A stretch of DNA of 64,000 nt from SXOA01 sp046593355 (GCA_046593355.1 JBKJNY010000108.1:1-64000); one strand, 5' to 3'; shown: positions 42,871 to 52,554, counted from the stretch's first letter. Translations and numbers: made by a program. The notes: generated by a model not told the origin, from the letters alone.

Positions 42871-44199
42871 TTACCCCAGTACTCGCCCCATTTGCCGCAC
42901 CGCCTGCTTCAGCCGGTTCTCGTTCTCGACGAGGGCCATGCGGCAGTGGCCTTCGCCGGCGTCGCCGAAGCCGCTGCCGGGGGAGAGGGCGACGTTGGCC
43001 TGGTCGAGCATCAGCATGGCGAACTCGACGCTGCTCAGGCGGCTGACCCAGGGTTCGGGGATGCGGCCCCAGACGAACATGCCGGCTCGCGGCGTGGGGA
43101 CTTGCCAGCCTTGCTTGCGGAGGCCGTCGAGCAGCAGATCCCGCCGCGACTGGTAGAGCCGCGACTGGGCCTCGACTGCGGCGTCGGTGTGCCGCAGGGC
43201 GACGATGGCGGCAATTTGAATCGCCTGGAATAGGCCGTAATCGTAGTATCCCTTAATGGTGCCGAGGGCCTTTACTAACTCGGGGTTGCCGGCGCAGAAC
43301 CCGCACCGCCAGCCGGCCATGTTATAGCCCTTGCTCATCGTGGTGAACTCGACACCCACTTCCTTCGCCCCCGGCGCGGCCAAAAAGCTCGGCGGCGTGT
43401 AGCCATCGAAGGCCACGTCGGCATAAGCGAAGTCGCTGACCACCATGAAGCCGTACTTGCGGGCCAGCTTCACCACTTCCACCCAGAACTCCGGTTCCAC
43501 GGTGACGCTGGAGGGGTTGTGCGGATAGTTGAAGACGACCACCTTCGGGGCCGGCGAAAGATGCTCGCAGGTGAAGGCGATGTTGGAGAGGAACTGGGCT
43601 TCGTTTTCCACTTCCAGGGCGATGACGCTGGCACCGGCCATGGCCACCGCATATTTGTGGGCGGGGAAGAACGGAGCCGGAATGATGACGTTGTCCCCCG
43701 GTCCAACCGACGCCAGCATCAGGTGGCTGAAGCCTTCCTTCGATCCGATGGTGACGATGATTTCGCTTTCCGGGTCCAGCCGCACGCCGAATTTTTTGAA
43801 GTACTTGGCCGCAACTTCCCGTCGCAGATTCAAAATGCCGTTCGCCTTGCTATAGCCGTGGTTGTTCGGATCCCGAGCCGCCTCCATGAGCTTCTCAATC
43901 ACAATCTCCTGCGGCGGCTCACTGGGGTTCCCCATGCCGAGGTCGATGACATCCTGCCCCGCCTTGCGTTTGGCATCACGCAGCGCGTTGACGCGGGCGA
44001 GAACGTATGGCGGGAGTTTCGTCAAACGGTCCGCGAGTTGGATTTTGAACGGTGCGGGCGCAGCAGGGGAAGACGGAGAGACGGAGAGAGGGACGGAAGG
44101 AGAGTTGGGAGCCGCTGACTCCTGACTCCTGACTCCTGACCCCTGGATAGTATCAGGGGGCTGACGCCCCCCGCTCGCCTTTTCGCTGATCACAACCAT
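42871..44199 (-). CDS. Class I/II PLP aminotransferase, AlaC-like
   Basis: The 442-residue protein has the fold-type I core: IDLGMGNPSEPPQEIVIEKL, PHNPSSVTVEPEFWVEV, and the PLP-binding Lys in TTMSKGYNMAGWRCGFCAGN. This matches alanine/LL-diaminopimelate-type aminotransferases (AlaC, DapL-like). The first 50 residues are low-complexity; part is encoded by tandem GACTCCT repeats (44118-44145), so the true start may be nearer residue 50. A transferase of an amino group between an amino acid and a 2-oxo acid; the substrate is uncertain. First gene of a leftward cluster ending with HNH. Confidence 0.88.
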   Translation of the reverse strand: MVVISEKASGGRQPPDTIQGSGVRSQESAAPNSPSVPLSVSPSSPAAPAPFKIQLADRLTKLPPYVLARVNALRDAKRKAGQDVIDLGMGNPSEPPQEIVIEKLMEAARDPNNHGYSKANGILNLRREVAAKYFKKFGVRLDPESEIIVTIGSKEGFSHLMLASVGPGDNVIIPAPFFPAHKYAVAMAGASVIALEVENEAQFLSNIAFTCEHLSPAPKVVVFNYPHNPSSVTVEPEFWVEVVKLARKYGFMVVSDFAYADVAFDGYTPPSFLAAPGAKEVGVEFTTMSKGYNMAGWRCGFCAGNPELVKALGTIKGYYDYGLFQAIQIAAIVALRHTDAAVEAQSRLYQSRRDLLLDGLRKQGWQVPTPRAGMFVWGRIPEPWVSRLSSVEFAMLMLDQANVALSPGSGFGDAGEGHCRMALVENENRLKQAVRQMGRVLG

Positions 44200-44514
44200 A
44201 CCGCCGCCCCATCTTCGCTAGCACGTAAAGTATTCCCAGTCCTCAACATAACTCATCGGGTGACGGATGGGGAACGGGAAAGGGAAACCGCGTTTATCGA
44301 ATTCTCTCGTCACAACCTCGCCGTCCGAGGGTTCTGAGGAGGACTAGCGCTCCCGTCGGCAGGTTCGCGCAAGTCATGTCCCAGTAAGCGGATAGCAATG
44401 CGGTGGTAACGCACCTTCCGTCGATCGCCAAGAAGTCCTGGGCTAGAGACGAATACTTCTTTAGTTGCCTAGTTCTCCTGACCGCTGTCTCCTGACTCCT
44501 GTCCCCTTACCCCT
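44200..44514. other. Gap without a gene
   Basis: I see no gene or clear hairpin here. The stretch carries the upstream regions of two divergent genes and words such as CTCCTGACTCCTG that recur in the AlaC N-terminus. Confidence 0.5.
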
Positions 44515-45159
44515 ATGTACGCTTGGCTCCTCCTCGTCTCCCTCGCCACTGCCGCCGAGCCACTCGAAGACGGCACTCTGCTCTTCCTGGAAAACTGCTC
44601 TAGCGTGGTCCAGCGGTCCACGAACAGCAGCGTGGGGCACGTCGCGATCGTAATGCACCAAGAGAATGAGTCGTGGATCTACGAAGCCATTCCCGGCGGA
44701 GTGCGCCGCGTGAAAGCAGACGATTACTACGCCGAGCTGTCCCGCCTCAACACCCGCAAGAACGAGGAGAAGCAAATCCGGGCCTTCGCTCTGCGTCCAG
44801 AAAAACCCTTCACGGCAGCGGAACGGCAGGCGATGCGGCACTATCTGGAGGAGCAAATCGGCCGCCGCTACAGCGTGAAAAACTATGTCCGGGGCGAGGA
44901 AGGCCGCGGCATCCACTGCTCCGAACTCGCCTCCCAGGCAATGAACGCATCCGGCCGCTATCAGTGGGAACGTTGCTACTCGATCAATCCGAGCCACCTG
45001 CAAGAGCTGATCGACCCAACCTACAAGAACCCGGCCGCGATTGAGCTGCCTCGCCATGAAGCCGAAGAAACCTGGTGCCAGCGTTCCCAGCGCCGCTGGG
45101 ACCACGTCCGCATCTGGTGCGCCTGGAGTTGCGGCGAAGCCTTTTCGTTCTGCCGGTAA
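44515..45159 (+). CDS. YiiX-type permuted NlpC/P60 hydrolase, exported
   Basis: The 214-residue protein starts with a short signal peptide (MYAWLLLVSLATAAEP). The YiiX/permuted papain-like pattern is clear: FLENCSSVVQRSTNSSVGHV with His in GHVAIVM, and the nucleophile Cys in GIHCSELASQAMNASG. Such enzymes cleave amide or lipid-linked bonds in the envelope. It is followed after 60 bases by the MMPL transporter on the same strand, so both may be expressed together. Confidence 0.85.
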   Translation: MYAWLLLVSLATAAEPLEDGTLLFLENCSSVVQRSTNSSVGHVAIVMHQENESWIYEAIPGGVRRVKADDYYAELSRLNTRKNEEKQIRAFALRPEKPFTAAERQAMRHYLEEQIGRRYSVKNYVRGEEGRGIHCSELASQAMNASGRYQWERCYSINPSHLQELIDPTYKNPAAIELPRHEAEETWCQRSQRRWDHVRIWCAWSCGEAFSFCR

Positions 45160-45219
45160 GTCTCCACGCGAGCGAATACGTCTCCTTCGGCAAAACGAGC
45201 CGGCCCGTATAATCGGGCG

Positions 45220-47571
45220 ATGCTCGGTCCCACCCGCCGCTTCAACGAGTTCCTCATCGCCTGGCGCTATCCGCTCTGCCTGCTGGGAATCGCGCTGGCT
45301 CTCGCCGCGTACTTTCCTTCCCAAGGGATCAAGTTCGACCGCTCCATCGAGAACATGTTCTCGGCCAATGATCCCATCCTGCCGCCGTATCTGCGGCTCA
45401 AGAAGCAGTTTGGCGGGAATGAAATCGTGCTGGCGGTGTACGAAGACCCAGACTTGCTTCACGCCGACGGCAGCGGGCTCAAACGGCTGGCGGCGACGAG
45501 CGCGCGGATGAAAAAAGTCGCCGGCGTGAAGGACGTCCTGAGTCTGGCGGAAGTCAACGCCCTGCTGGAGAGCTTGCAGACGACAAAAAACTTCACCAAC
45601 ATCATTGGTCTCGGTCCCAAGGACGATTGGAAAGGCCCCGCTGTCCTCAATCCCCATAGCGATCTCGCTCGCGGCTACCGCGAGTTGTTCCAGGGATACA
45701 CGCACGGCAGCGATGGCAAGACCGTGGCGCTGGCCTGCATGTTAGAGCCGCAAGGTGCTTCCGCCGAGGGCGAAGCTGCCCAGGATGTCTCTCGCCGCCA
45801 GACCATCGAAGACCTCCGCGAGATTGTCACGTCTCTTCCCGATGGCCTCACCCCCGGCGTCCTTGCCGGCGAGCCCGTCATGGTCACCGAAGGCTTCAAG
45901 CTCCTGGAAATCGACGGCCAGCGGCTGGGGCTCTGGTCGACACTACTGGTCGGGCTGACCATCGTGGTCTGCTTCCGCTCGCTCCGCTGGCTGGTCGTGC
46001 CGATCGCGGTCGTGCAGTGGACCATCTTCATCACGCAGGCTGTGCTCGCGCTTTCCGGCCTGCGGCTGTCGATGGTCAGCTCCATGCTCACCGCCATCGT
46101 CACCGTGGTCGGCGTGGCCACCGTCGTCCACCTCATCGTCCGCTACCGCGAGCTTCGGGCCGAGGGACAACAGCCGCGGGAAGCGTTTCAGACCGCAGCC
46201 ATTCTCCTCACCTGGCCCATCATCGGCGCCATCATGACCGACGTCGCCGGTTTTGGCTCGCTGTGGATTTCGGACGTCGGCCCGGTGAAGGACTTTGGCA
46301 CCATGATGGTCCTGGGCTCCGTGCTCGTCCTGCCCGCCGTCGCGCTCCTCGTCCCCGCGCTCGCGCTTCTCGGAGCGACGGGCCAGGAGAAGCAGACCTC
46401 CCACAGCACCTGGGCCGAAGGGCGACTGGATATCGGCCTTTCCCAGATGGTCGCCACCGTGCAGAAGCGTTCCAAGCTGACCGCGTTCCTGACCGTCCTC
46501 ATCTCGGCAGTGGCAGCCCTCGGCGCGTTGCGATTGGAAATCGAGTCCGACTTCACCCGCAACTTCCGCCCCGGCAGCCGCGTGGTCACGGGGTATGAGT
46601 ACGTGGAAACACATCTGGGCGGAGCCGGCGTTTGGGATGTGCTGATTCCCGCTCCGGATGTTCTGGACGAAGCTTACTTCGTCAAGGTCCGCAATCTCGA
46701 GACGAATCTTCGCGGCATCAAGATTGAACCTCAGCAAACCGGCGGCGAAGCTGCCACGCTCACCAAAGTCATCAGCCTGGTCGATGTGCTCGATGCTTCC
46801 CAAAAAGACGCCGCGCTCGCTGCCGTCCCCACGGAGATGCAAGTGCAGGGCATGGCCGCTGTGATGCCCGCTTTCATGGGTGCCCTGCAAGGGAAGGACG
46901 AGCAAGGCCGCCGCTGGCTGCGGATCATGCTCCGCGCCCGCGAACGCCAACAAGCCCAGCAGAAGCGGCAGCTCATCGATGAAGTGACCCGGGTGGCCCA
47001 GGCCGCATTCCCGCCCTCCGCGAACGAAAAGGATCCGCCTGCCGCGGAAGTCACCGGCTTCTTTGTCCTGCTGACGAGACTGATTCAAAGCTTGCTGCGC
47101 GACCAGTGGTCCAGCTTCGCCATCACGGTGGCAGGCGTGGCGGTGATGCTCCTCATCGCCTTCCGCAGCATCCGTTGGACGCTGATCGCCCTGGTCCCCA
47201 ACGCTCTTCCCATCCTGATGGTCATGGGGCTGCTCGGCTGGCTGGGGCTGAAAATCAACATGGGAGCCGCCATGATCGCCGCCGTCTCCATGGGACTTTC
47301 CGTCGATAGCTCCATCCACTACCTGGCATCCTATCGCCGCGAACGAGTCGCCGGTCGCAGCGTTTCCGAAGCATTGAATCTGGTCCAGCAAAGTGTCGGC
47401 CGGGCTGCGGTCCTGTCCACCCTGGCCCTCATCGTCGGCTTCATGGCCCTCTGCACCAGCGAATTCGTCCCCACCATCTACTTCGGCGCACTCGTCAGCC
47501 TCGCCATGTTCGGCGGCCTCGCCGGCAACCTCATCGTCCTGCCGCTGCTGTTGCATTGGACAGAAAAATAG
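45220..47571 (+). CDS. MMPL/RND-superfamily transporter
   Basis: The 783-residue protein has the typical two-half layout: an N-terminal helix (FLIAWRYPLCLLGIALALAA), a periplasmic loop, five helices between about 240 and 390, a second single helix near 420, another large loop and a final five-helix block at about 625-775. Acidic residues in helix 4 (GAIMTDVAGFGSLWI) are the probable proton relay. MMPL/HpnN-like proteins export lipids or hopanoids. No membrane-fusion partner is nearby. Substrate is unknown. Confidence 0.88.
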   Translation: MLGPTRRFNEFLIAWRYPLCLLGIALALAAYFPSQGIKFDRSIENMFSANDPILPPYLRLKKQFGGNEIVLAVYEDPDLLHADGSGLKRLAATSARMKKVAGVKDVLSLAEVNALLESLQTTKNFTNIIGLGPKDDWKGPAVLNPHSDLARGYRELFQGYTHGSDGKTVALACMLEPQGASAEGEAAQDVSRRQTIEDLREIVTSLPDGLTPGVLAGEPVMVTEGFKLLEIDGQRLGLWSTLLVGLTIVVCFRSLRWLVVPIAVVQWTIFITQAVLALSGLRLSMVSSMLTAIVTVVGVATVVHLIVRYRELRAEGQQPREAFQTAAILLTWPIIGAIMTDVAGFGSLWISDVGPVKDFGTMMVLGSVLVLPAVALLVPALALLGATGQEKQTSHSTWAEGRLDIGLSQMVATVQKRSKLTAFLTVLISAVAALGALRLEIESDFTRNFRPGSRVVTGYEYVETHLGGAGVWDVLIPAPDVLDEAYFVKVRNLETNLRGIKIEPQQTGGEAATLTKVISLVDVLDASQKDAALAAVPTEMQVQGMAAVMPAFMGALQGKDEQGRRWLRIMLRARERQQAQQKRQLIDEVTRVAQAAFPPSANEKDPPAAEVTGFFVLLTRLIQSLLRDQWSSFAITVAGVAVMLLIAFRSIRWTLIALVPNALPILMVMGLLGWLGLKINMGAAMIAAVSMGLSVDSSIHYLASYRRERVAGRSVSEALNLVQQSVGRAAVLSTLALIVGFMALCTSEFVPTIYFGALVSLAMFGGLAGNLIVLPLLLHWTEK

Positions 47572-47617
47572 GCTCGCGATTCCAACACGTCAGGGAAATT
47601 CGAGTATCCTTTCGGCC

Positions 47618-50329
47618 ATGAGCCTTAGTCTTCTGATTACCCCTGGCGGCCATCTGCGCGTCGTACAGGATCCCGAGAGCCTTCCCGAGATGTCCGGCCA
47701 GGCGACCGAGGCCCTGCAACAGGCATTCGGCAAGTCCAGTGCCGAGGGGCTGCTGCTGTTGGCGTCGCCGGACTTCGCCCTGGAACTGCCGGCAGCTCTC
47801 GTGTTTTGGAGATCACTGGCCCGGCAGTTCTTTCAGGCAGTTTGCCAACTGGGCGAAGGGGGCTTTCAGAAGTGGCAGTCAGTCGACGCGCCTTCTGAAG
47901 AAGAACTTGCCCTGCTGGCGGCCGAAGCCCCGCCGATGCGCGGGCTCGAGTATCTGACCGCCGGGCTGTTGCGAGCGCTCTGGAACGAGCTCCGCGAATT
48001 GGCGGCGGCCCGAGCGGCGGATTTTCCCGAGGGACCGGCGGCCTGGCTCCGCGGCGTCAATCCGCTCTGGCACCTGCTCGGCCGCGTGACGTTTCATTTG
48101 GCCGAAAACAAGCGCGACCCCGAGCGACCGTTCGCGTTTCTGGCCACGTACACGCATAAGCTGTCGGGCCAGGCGAGGCTGCAACACTTGCCGCTGGCCG
48201 AGGCGCTCAAGACCTATGCGAGTGCCAAGGACCAGCAAAAACTCGAATCGCTCCTGGAGCCAGTTCGCCGGGCGGCGGAGTGCAGCCCGCTGGCCAAGGA
48301 GCTCCTCGACAAGCGGTCCCTCTTTGCCCCGCAGGCCTGGACGGTCCGGCAAGCCCACCGTTTTCTCACCGAGTCCCCCGCCATCGAGGCGGCCGGCGTC
48401 GTCGTGCGGCTCCCCGACTGGTGGTCTCCCCGCAACCGTCCGCATCCGCAGGTGCAAGTGCGCATCGGCGGGCAGCCGGCGAGCGCCTTCGGTCTCAACG
48501 AGCTCTTGGATTTTCAGGTCGCCGTTTCGCTGGACGGCGAAACGCTGACGGCTGACGAACGGGCCGAGCTGCTCGCGGGGACCGACGGGCTGATGCTGCT
48601 GCGCGGCAAATGGGTCGAAGTCGATCAGACGAAGCTCCAGCAAGCCCTCGACCATTGGAAATTGGTCGCCGCCGAGCATCCTGGCGGAATCGACTTCATC
48701 GCGGGAATGCGGCTGTTGTCCGGGGCCGACTTGAGCGCCCGGGAAACCGTCGATGAAGAGGTGGCCTCGTGGTCGCGCATCACGGCCGGCGATTGGCTGC
48801 GTGACACGCTGGAACGTCTTCGCCAGCCAGAAAATATCGATGCGCTGCAGCCGGGCCGCGATTTGAACGCGACGCTGCGGCCCTATCAAGCCGCTGGCGT
48901 GCGCTGGCTGTGGTTCATGCTGGAACTGGGTCTCGGAGCATGCCTGGCCGACGACATGGGCCTGGGCAAGACGATCCAGATTATCGATCTCCTGCTCCAG
49001 CGCAAGCGCGCGGCCGGCGGCAAAAGTCGCGGACCAAGCCTGCTGGTGGTGCCGGCCTCGCTGATTGGCAACTGGCGGCAGGAACTGGCTCGCTTTGCGC
49101 CGACGCTCACCGTGTTCTTCGCGCATCGCAGCGAAACGAGCGCCGAGATATTGGACCGCGTGGCGGCTGATTCCGTGCGCGAGCTGGCGACATACGATCT
49201 GGTCATCACCACCTACGGCCTGGTGCGACGGCAAGACTGGCTGACGAAAATGAAATGGTCGCTCGGCGTGCTCGATGAAGCCCAGGCGATCAAGAACGCC
49301 GGTTCGGCCCAAACCAAAAGCGTGAAAAAGATCATGGCGGCGGGACGGATTGTCCTGACGGGGACGCCGGTCGAAAACCATCTGGGAGATCTTTGGTCCT
49401 TGTTCGATTTTTGCTCCCCCGGCTTGTTGGGCTCGGCTACGCAGTTCAAGCAGTTTGTGAAACGGCTCAGCAAGCAGCAAGACTCGCAGGCCTTCGGGTC
49501 GTTGCGGCGGCTGGTGCGGCCATACATTCTGCGCCGCATGAAGACCGACCCCGACATTGTTCCCGACCTGCCCGACAAGACCGAAATGCGAACGGAGTGC
49601 GGGCTATCGAAAAAGCAGGCCGCGCTCTACGAGCGAACCGTGAAGGACTTGGCCAAACGTCTTGACTCGGCGGAAGGCATTGCCCGCAAGGGAGCCGTGC
49701 TCTCCACCCTGATGCAGCTCAAGCAGATTTGCAACCATCCCGACCAGTACCTGGCGTGTACGGCGTACTTGCCCGACCAGAGCGGCAAATTCGAGCGGCT
49801 GGCACTTTTATGCGAGCCGATTGCCGAGCGTCAAGAGAAGGCGCTGGTGTTCACGCAGTTCCAGTCAATCACGCAGCCGCTAGCAGACTATCTGGCCACC
49901 GTGTTCGGCCGTCCCGGTCTGGTGCTGCACGGGGGGACGCCGGTGCGCAAACGAGGCGAGCTGGTGCGGTCCTTTCAGGACGAGGAGGGGCCGCCGTTTT
50001 TCGTCGTCTCGCTCAAGGCCGGCGGCAGCGGGCTGAACCTGACGGCGGCGTCGCACGTAATCCATTTTGACCGGTGGTGGAATCCGGCCGTGGAAAACCA
50101 GGCCACCGACCGGGCCTTTCGCATCGGTCAGAAGCGCAACGTGCTGGTCCACAAGTTCGTCTGCCGCGGGACCGTCGAGGAGCGGATCGACGAAATGCTG
50201 ACCAGCAAGCAGGCCGTGGCCGACCAACTGCTCAGTGCAGAGGGGGAAATGCGGCTGACCGAGCTCAGCAACGACGAGCTACTGCGGTTCGTCTCGCTCG
50301 ATATCGGCCGGGCCACTGCTGAGGAGTAG
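47618..50329 (+). CDS. SNF2-family helicase-like ATPase
   Basis: Start at ATG 47618; the open frame runs further upstream but only over the tail of the transporter gene. The 903-residue protein has an N-terminal region of about 400 residues (SNF2-N, DUF-like) and the SNF2 motor: DDMGLGKTIQIIDLLLQRK (I), DEAQAIKN (II), LTGTPVENHLGDLWSLFDF (III), VFTQFQSI and GLNLTAASHVIHFDRWWNPA through RAFRIGQKRNVLVHKFVCRG (V-VI). It translocates on double-stranded DNA. The next gene encodes a SWIM-domain protein, the usual partner. Confidence 0.95.
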   Translation: MSLSLLITPGGHLRVVQDPESLPEMSGQATEALQQAFGKSSAEGLLLLASPDFALELPAALVFWRSLARQFFQAVCQLGEGGFQKWQSVDAPSEEELALLAAEAPPMRGLEYLTAGLLRALWNELRELAAARAADFPEGPAAWLRGVNPLWHLLGRVTFHLAENKRDPERPFAFLATYTHKLSGQARLQHLPLAEALKTYASAKDQQKLESLLEPVRRAAECSPLAKELLDKRSLFAPQAWTVRQAHRFLTESPAIEAAGVVVRLPDWWSPRNRPHPQVQVRIGGQPASAFGLNELLDFQVAVSLDGETLTADERAELLAGTDGLMLLRGKWVEVDQTKLQQALDHWKLVAAEHPGGIDFIAGMRLLSGADLSARETVDEEVASWSRITAGDWLRDTLERLRQPENIDALQPGRDLNATLRPYQAAGVRWLWFMLELGLGACLADDMGLGKTIQIIDLLLQRKRAAGGKSRGPSLLVVPASLIGNWRQELARFAPTLTVFFAHRSETSAEILDRVAADSVRELATYDLVITTYGLVRRQDWLTKMKWSLGVLDEAQAIKNAGSAQTKSVKKIMAAGRIVLTGTPVENHLGDLWSLFDFCSPGLLGSATQFKQFVKRLSKQQDSQAFGSLRRLVRPYILRRMKTDPDIVPDLPDKTEMRTECGLSKKQAALYERTVKDLAKRLDSAEGIARKGAVLSTLMQLKQICNHPDQYLACTAYLPDQSGKFERLALLCEPIAERQEKALVFTQFQSITQPLADYLATVFGRPGLVLHGGTPVRKRGELVRSFQDEEGPPFFVVSLKAGGSGLNLTAASHVIHFDRWWNPAVENQATDRAFRIGQKRNVLVHKFVCRGTVEERIDEMLTSKQAVADQLLSAEGEMRLTELSNDELLRFVSLDIGRATAEE

Positions 50330-50415
50330 TTGGCGAACTCCTCTTGAAAGCCGGGCAAAGGTGCATTAGTTTATTTGCAGGGAAAATGACCGACAATTAG
50401 GAAAGGATTCTTGTC

Positions 50416-51372
50416 ATGTCGTGGTATCGAGGTCGCAGCGGATATGGAAATGACTACGGATATGGCGGCTTTGCCCCGTATGTTCCGGTCGCCACGCGGC
50501 GGGCCAAGGCGGCCAAACACGCTCTCAAGCTGGCGAAGAAAGAGAAACGCGAGCTCGCCCCGGTAAGGATTTCCGGCCGAGCCATGGCCACGACCTACTG
50601 GGGAAAAGCCTGGTGCGAGAATCTCGAAGCGTACAGCGATTATTCCAATCGTCTCCCCCGCGGCCGCACCTACGCCCGCAATGGCTCGGTCATCGATTTG
50701 CAGATCAAGAAGGGAAAGATCGAGGCAATTGTCAGCGGCTCGAATATCTACTCGATTTCGATTTCCATCGAGACACTGCCCAAGGCGTCGTGGACTCGCC
50801 TCAAGGGGGAGTGCTCGCGCTCGATTGCCTCGCTCATCGACTTGCTGCAAGGACGGTTCGACGCGGGGGTGATGCAGCGGCTCGCGCATCCGACCGATGG
50901 ATTGTTCCCACGTCCCAAGGAAATCAAGATGAAATGCAGTTGCCCCGACTCGGCCGGGCTCTGCAAGCACCTGGCGGCCGTGCTGTACGGCGTGGGGAAC
51001 CGCCTCGACATGTCGCCCGAGCTGTTGTTCGCGCTCCGCAACGTCGATCATTTGGAGTTGGTTAGCCAGGCCGTGTCCGGCAGCAATCTCGACCGCACGC
51101 TCGACTCCGGTGAAGGCAACTCCCTCGCGGGAAGCGACCTGGGCGAGATTTTTGGCATCGACCTCGACGCAAGCGGAGCACAATCGAAAAAGTCCGCCCG
51201 AGCGAAGAGATCGGCCGCCGTCAAGCCACGGGAAACCGCAGTCGCGGCACCCAAAACGTGCCGCAAGACGGTTGCGAAATCTAGGCCCGCGGCGGTTAAG
51301 GTGTCCGTGGCGGCTGGGGGCAAGCGCCGCAAAGCAGCCGCTGGTTCCACCACACCACGCAAGGCCCGCTGA
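50416..51372 (+). CDS. SWIM zinc-finger protein with a histone H1-like tail
   Basis: The 318-residue protein has a Tyr/Gly-rich N-terminus, a DNA-related domain with ISGRAMATTYWGKAWCENLE, and a SWIM zinc finger KCSCPDSAGLCKHLAAVLYG (CxC...CxH). The C-terminal 85 residues, after about 240, are dominated by Lys, Ala, Arg and Pro (KKSARAKRSAAVKPRETAVA, RKTVAKSRPAAVKVSVAAGG), like histone H1 tails. SWIM proteins bind DNA or protein and are often encoded beside SNF2 ATPases, as here (86 bases downstream). The pair probably acts on chromosomal DNA. Confidence 0.9.
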   Translation: MSWYRGRSGYGNDYGYGGFAPYVPVATRRAKAAKHALKLAKKEKRELAPVRISGRAMATTYWGKAWCENLEAYSDYSNRLPRGRTYARNGSVIDLQIKKGKIEAIVSGSNIYSISISIETLPKASWTRLKGECSRSIASLIDLLQGRFDAGVMQRLAHPTDGLFPRPKEIKMKCSCPDSAGLCKHLAAVLYGVGNRLDMSPELLFALRNVDHLELVSQAVSGSNLDRTLDSGEGNSLAGSDLGEIFGIDLDASGAQSKKSARAKRSAAVKPRETAVAAPKTCRKTVAKSRPAAVKVSVAAGGKRRKAAAGSTTPRKAR

Positions 51373-51789
51373 ACGGTTAGGCAGCACGCAGGAAATAGAC
51401 TCCCCGCGCGCTAACCACGACCTTCCCTAATTCGCGGACTTTCGCTTCGTGTTGCGAAACCCTGCTAGTTTCACAACGCGCCCACGGCGAAAAATAGGGG
51501 GGATGCGTTGCGAAACTCCCTCCTTTTCGCAACACCCAGCGCTAGGGTGGCAATCAGGTGGCAATCTCCCTTCTCAGCCTTTCGTCACAACCATGATGTC
51601 ATAGATCTTCGCCGCCACTCCGCGACCAGGGAGCTGCGCCACTTACTGAAACAAATGTATAAAACTGGGTTGGCACCGTCAAGTACACGGCAGCCAGAAT
51701 TTCGGAATTTCTTTGACCTCCGCGCCCTGGCGTGAGTAGATCATTATTGGTGGATTGCCTTCGTTTCACTCCGCGAACGTCAGCGAGTG
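51373..51789. other. Gap without a gene; contains an inverted repeat
   Basis: No gene found. A GTGTTGCGAAA / TTTCGCAACAC inverted repeat spans 51449-51534. Confidence 0.5.
51449..51534. repeat. Inverted repeat GTGTTGCGAAA / TTTCGCAACAC
   Basis: Eleven-base perfect arms with a second partial copy (GCGTTGCGAAAC) between them. In the gap after the SWIM gene. Confidence 0.65.
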
Positions 51790-52207
51790 CTGCACTTCAT
51801 GCGTGCGGCTGGGGCATTCCCCTTTGCCGACGTTGTTGAACGCGATTTGATGGAGGTTCTGGCCGAAGGGGGTGGGGTATTTGCCGGTGATTCAAGCCTG
51901 GCAAAGCTGGCTGGCCTCTTTCTTGATCGCGCGGGCGATCGCCGGTCGGACGTGGTGACGATGTTTTCAATTTCGGAACTGGCCTGCGCTTCCAGGAGCG
52001 GCACCGTATTGATGAGCATCCCCTGATTCGGAATCCGCTCCGCCCCTGCTTGAGCTCCGCCAGCGCCGCCCGGGCCGGAATGCACTGCTTGAGAATCGCC
52101 TTGGTCTCCAGGTCCACCCGCGGCGGTAACCGCGGCAAATGGTTGTACGGAGCGCCGGCACGCCACTGAGTTCCTTTCCTGCTCGGCATTTTCGCTTTGG
52201 CGGGCAT
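51790..52207 (-). pseudogene. Remnant of a Fic-family protein, frameshifted
   Basis: From ATG 52207 one frame reads a typical Fic N-terminal region: WRAGAPYNHLPRLPPRVDLE, TKAILKQCIPARAALAELKQ. Near 52053 the reading continues only in another frame: ERIPNQGMLINTVPLLEAQA and SSEIENIVTTSD, again typical of Fic proteins. So one frameshift lies in a run of G. After TTSD the similarity ends and no frame carries the Fic catalytic HPFxxGNG motif. The gene is therefore broken and truncated. Confidence 0.75.
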
Positions 52208-52230
52208 CCCTAGTGCTTATGTCGCCCGCC

Positions 52231-52314
52231 GCGACACGTCAAGAAAACGTGTCGCTATTTTTCACTTTCTGCGACATATCCAGCCCACCTGTCGTTCGCG
52301 GCGACATGTCGGCT
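52231..52314. repeat. Direct repeat with palindromic start, copy 1
   Basis: GCGACACGT and ACGTGTCGC flank a seven-base loop at its start, followed by GCGACATATCCAGCCCACCT and GCGACATGTCGG. A nearly identical copy starts at 52472. The two are 241 bases apart in the same orientation. Confidence 0.85.
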
Positions 52315-52471
52315 GGCGTCCTTCTTTGCCCTCCAAGTTCGGCGCGGGTCTCTGACCCCGACGAAACGCCTGACCGCAGGTCTCTTCCGCCGGCATTCGG
52401 GAGACCTTCGGTCGGTCGTGCGGGCGGGGTCGGGAGCCCCGCGCCCAACACGTGGATTCCTGCCTGCCCGC

Positions 52472-52554
52472 GGTGACACGTACAGAAAACGTGTCGCTAT
52501 TTTTCACTTTCTGCGACATATCCCGCCCACCTGTCGTTCGCGGCGACATGTCGG
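52472..52554. repeat. Direct repeat with palindromic start, copy 2
   Basis: Matches copy 1 at 52231 over about 80 bases with only a few changes (for example GTGACACGTACAG for GCGACACGTCAAG). The region between the copies has no gene. Confidence 0.85.

Noticed and set aside
45943..47556. Long minus-strand frame opposite the MMPL transporter
   Set aside because: Very low-complexity, His/Asp/Gly-rich translation, typical of the antisense of a GC-rich gene; no start signal.
52426..52436. GGGGTCGGGAG word resembling family A palindrome
   Set aside because: Only one arm is present, with no matching right arm nearby.
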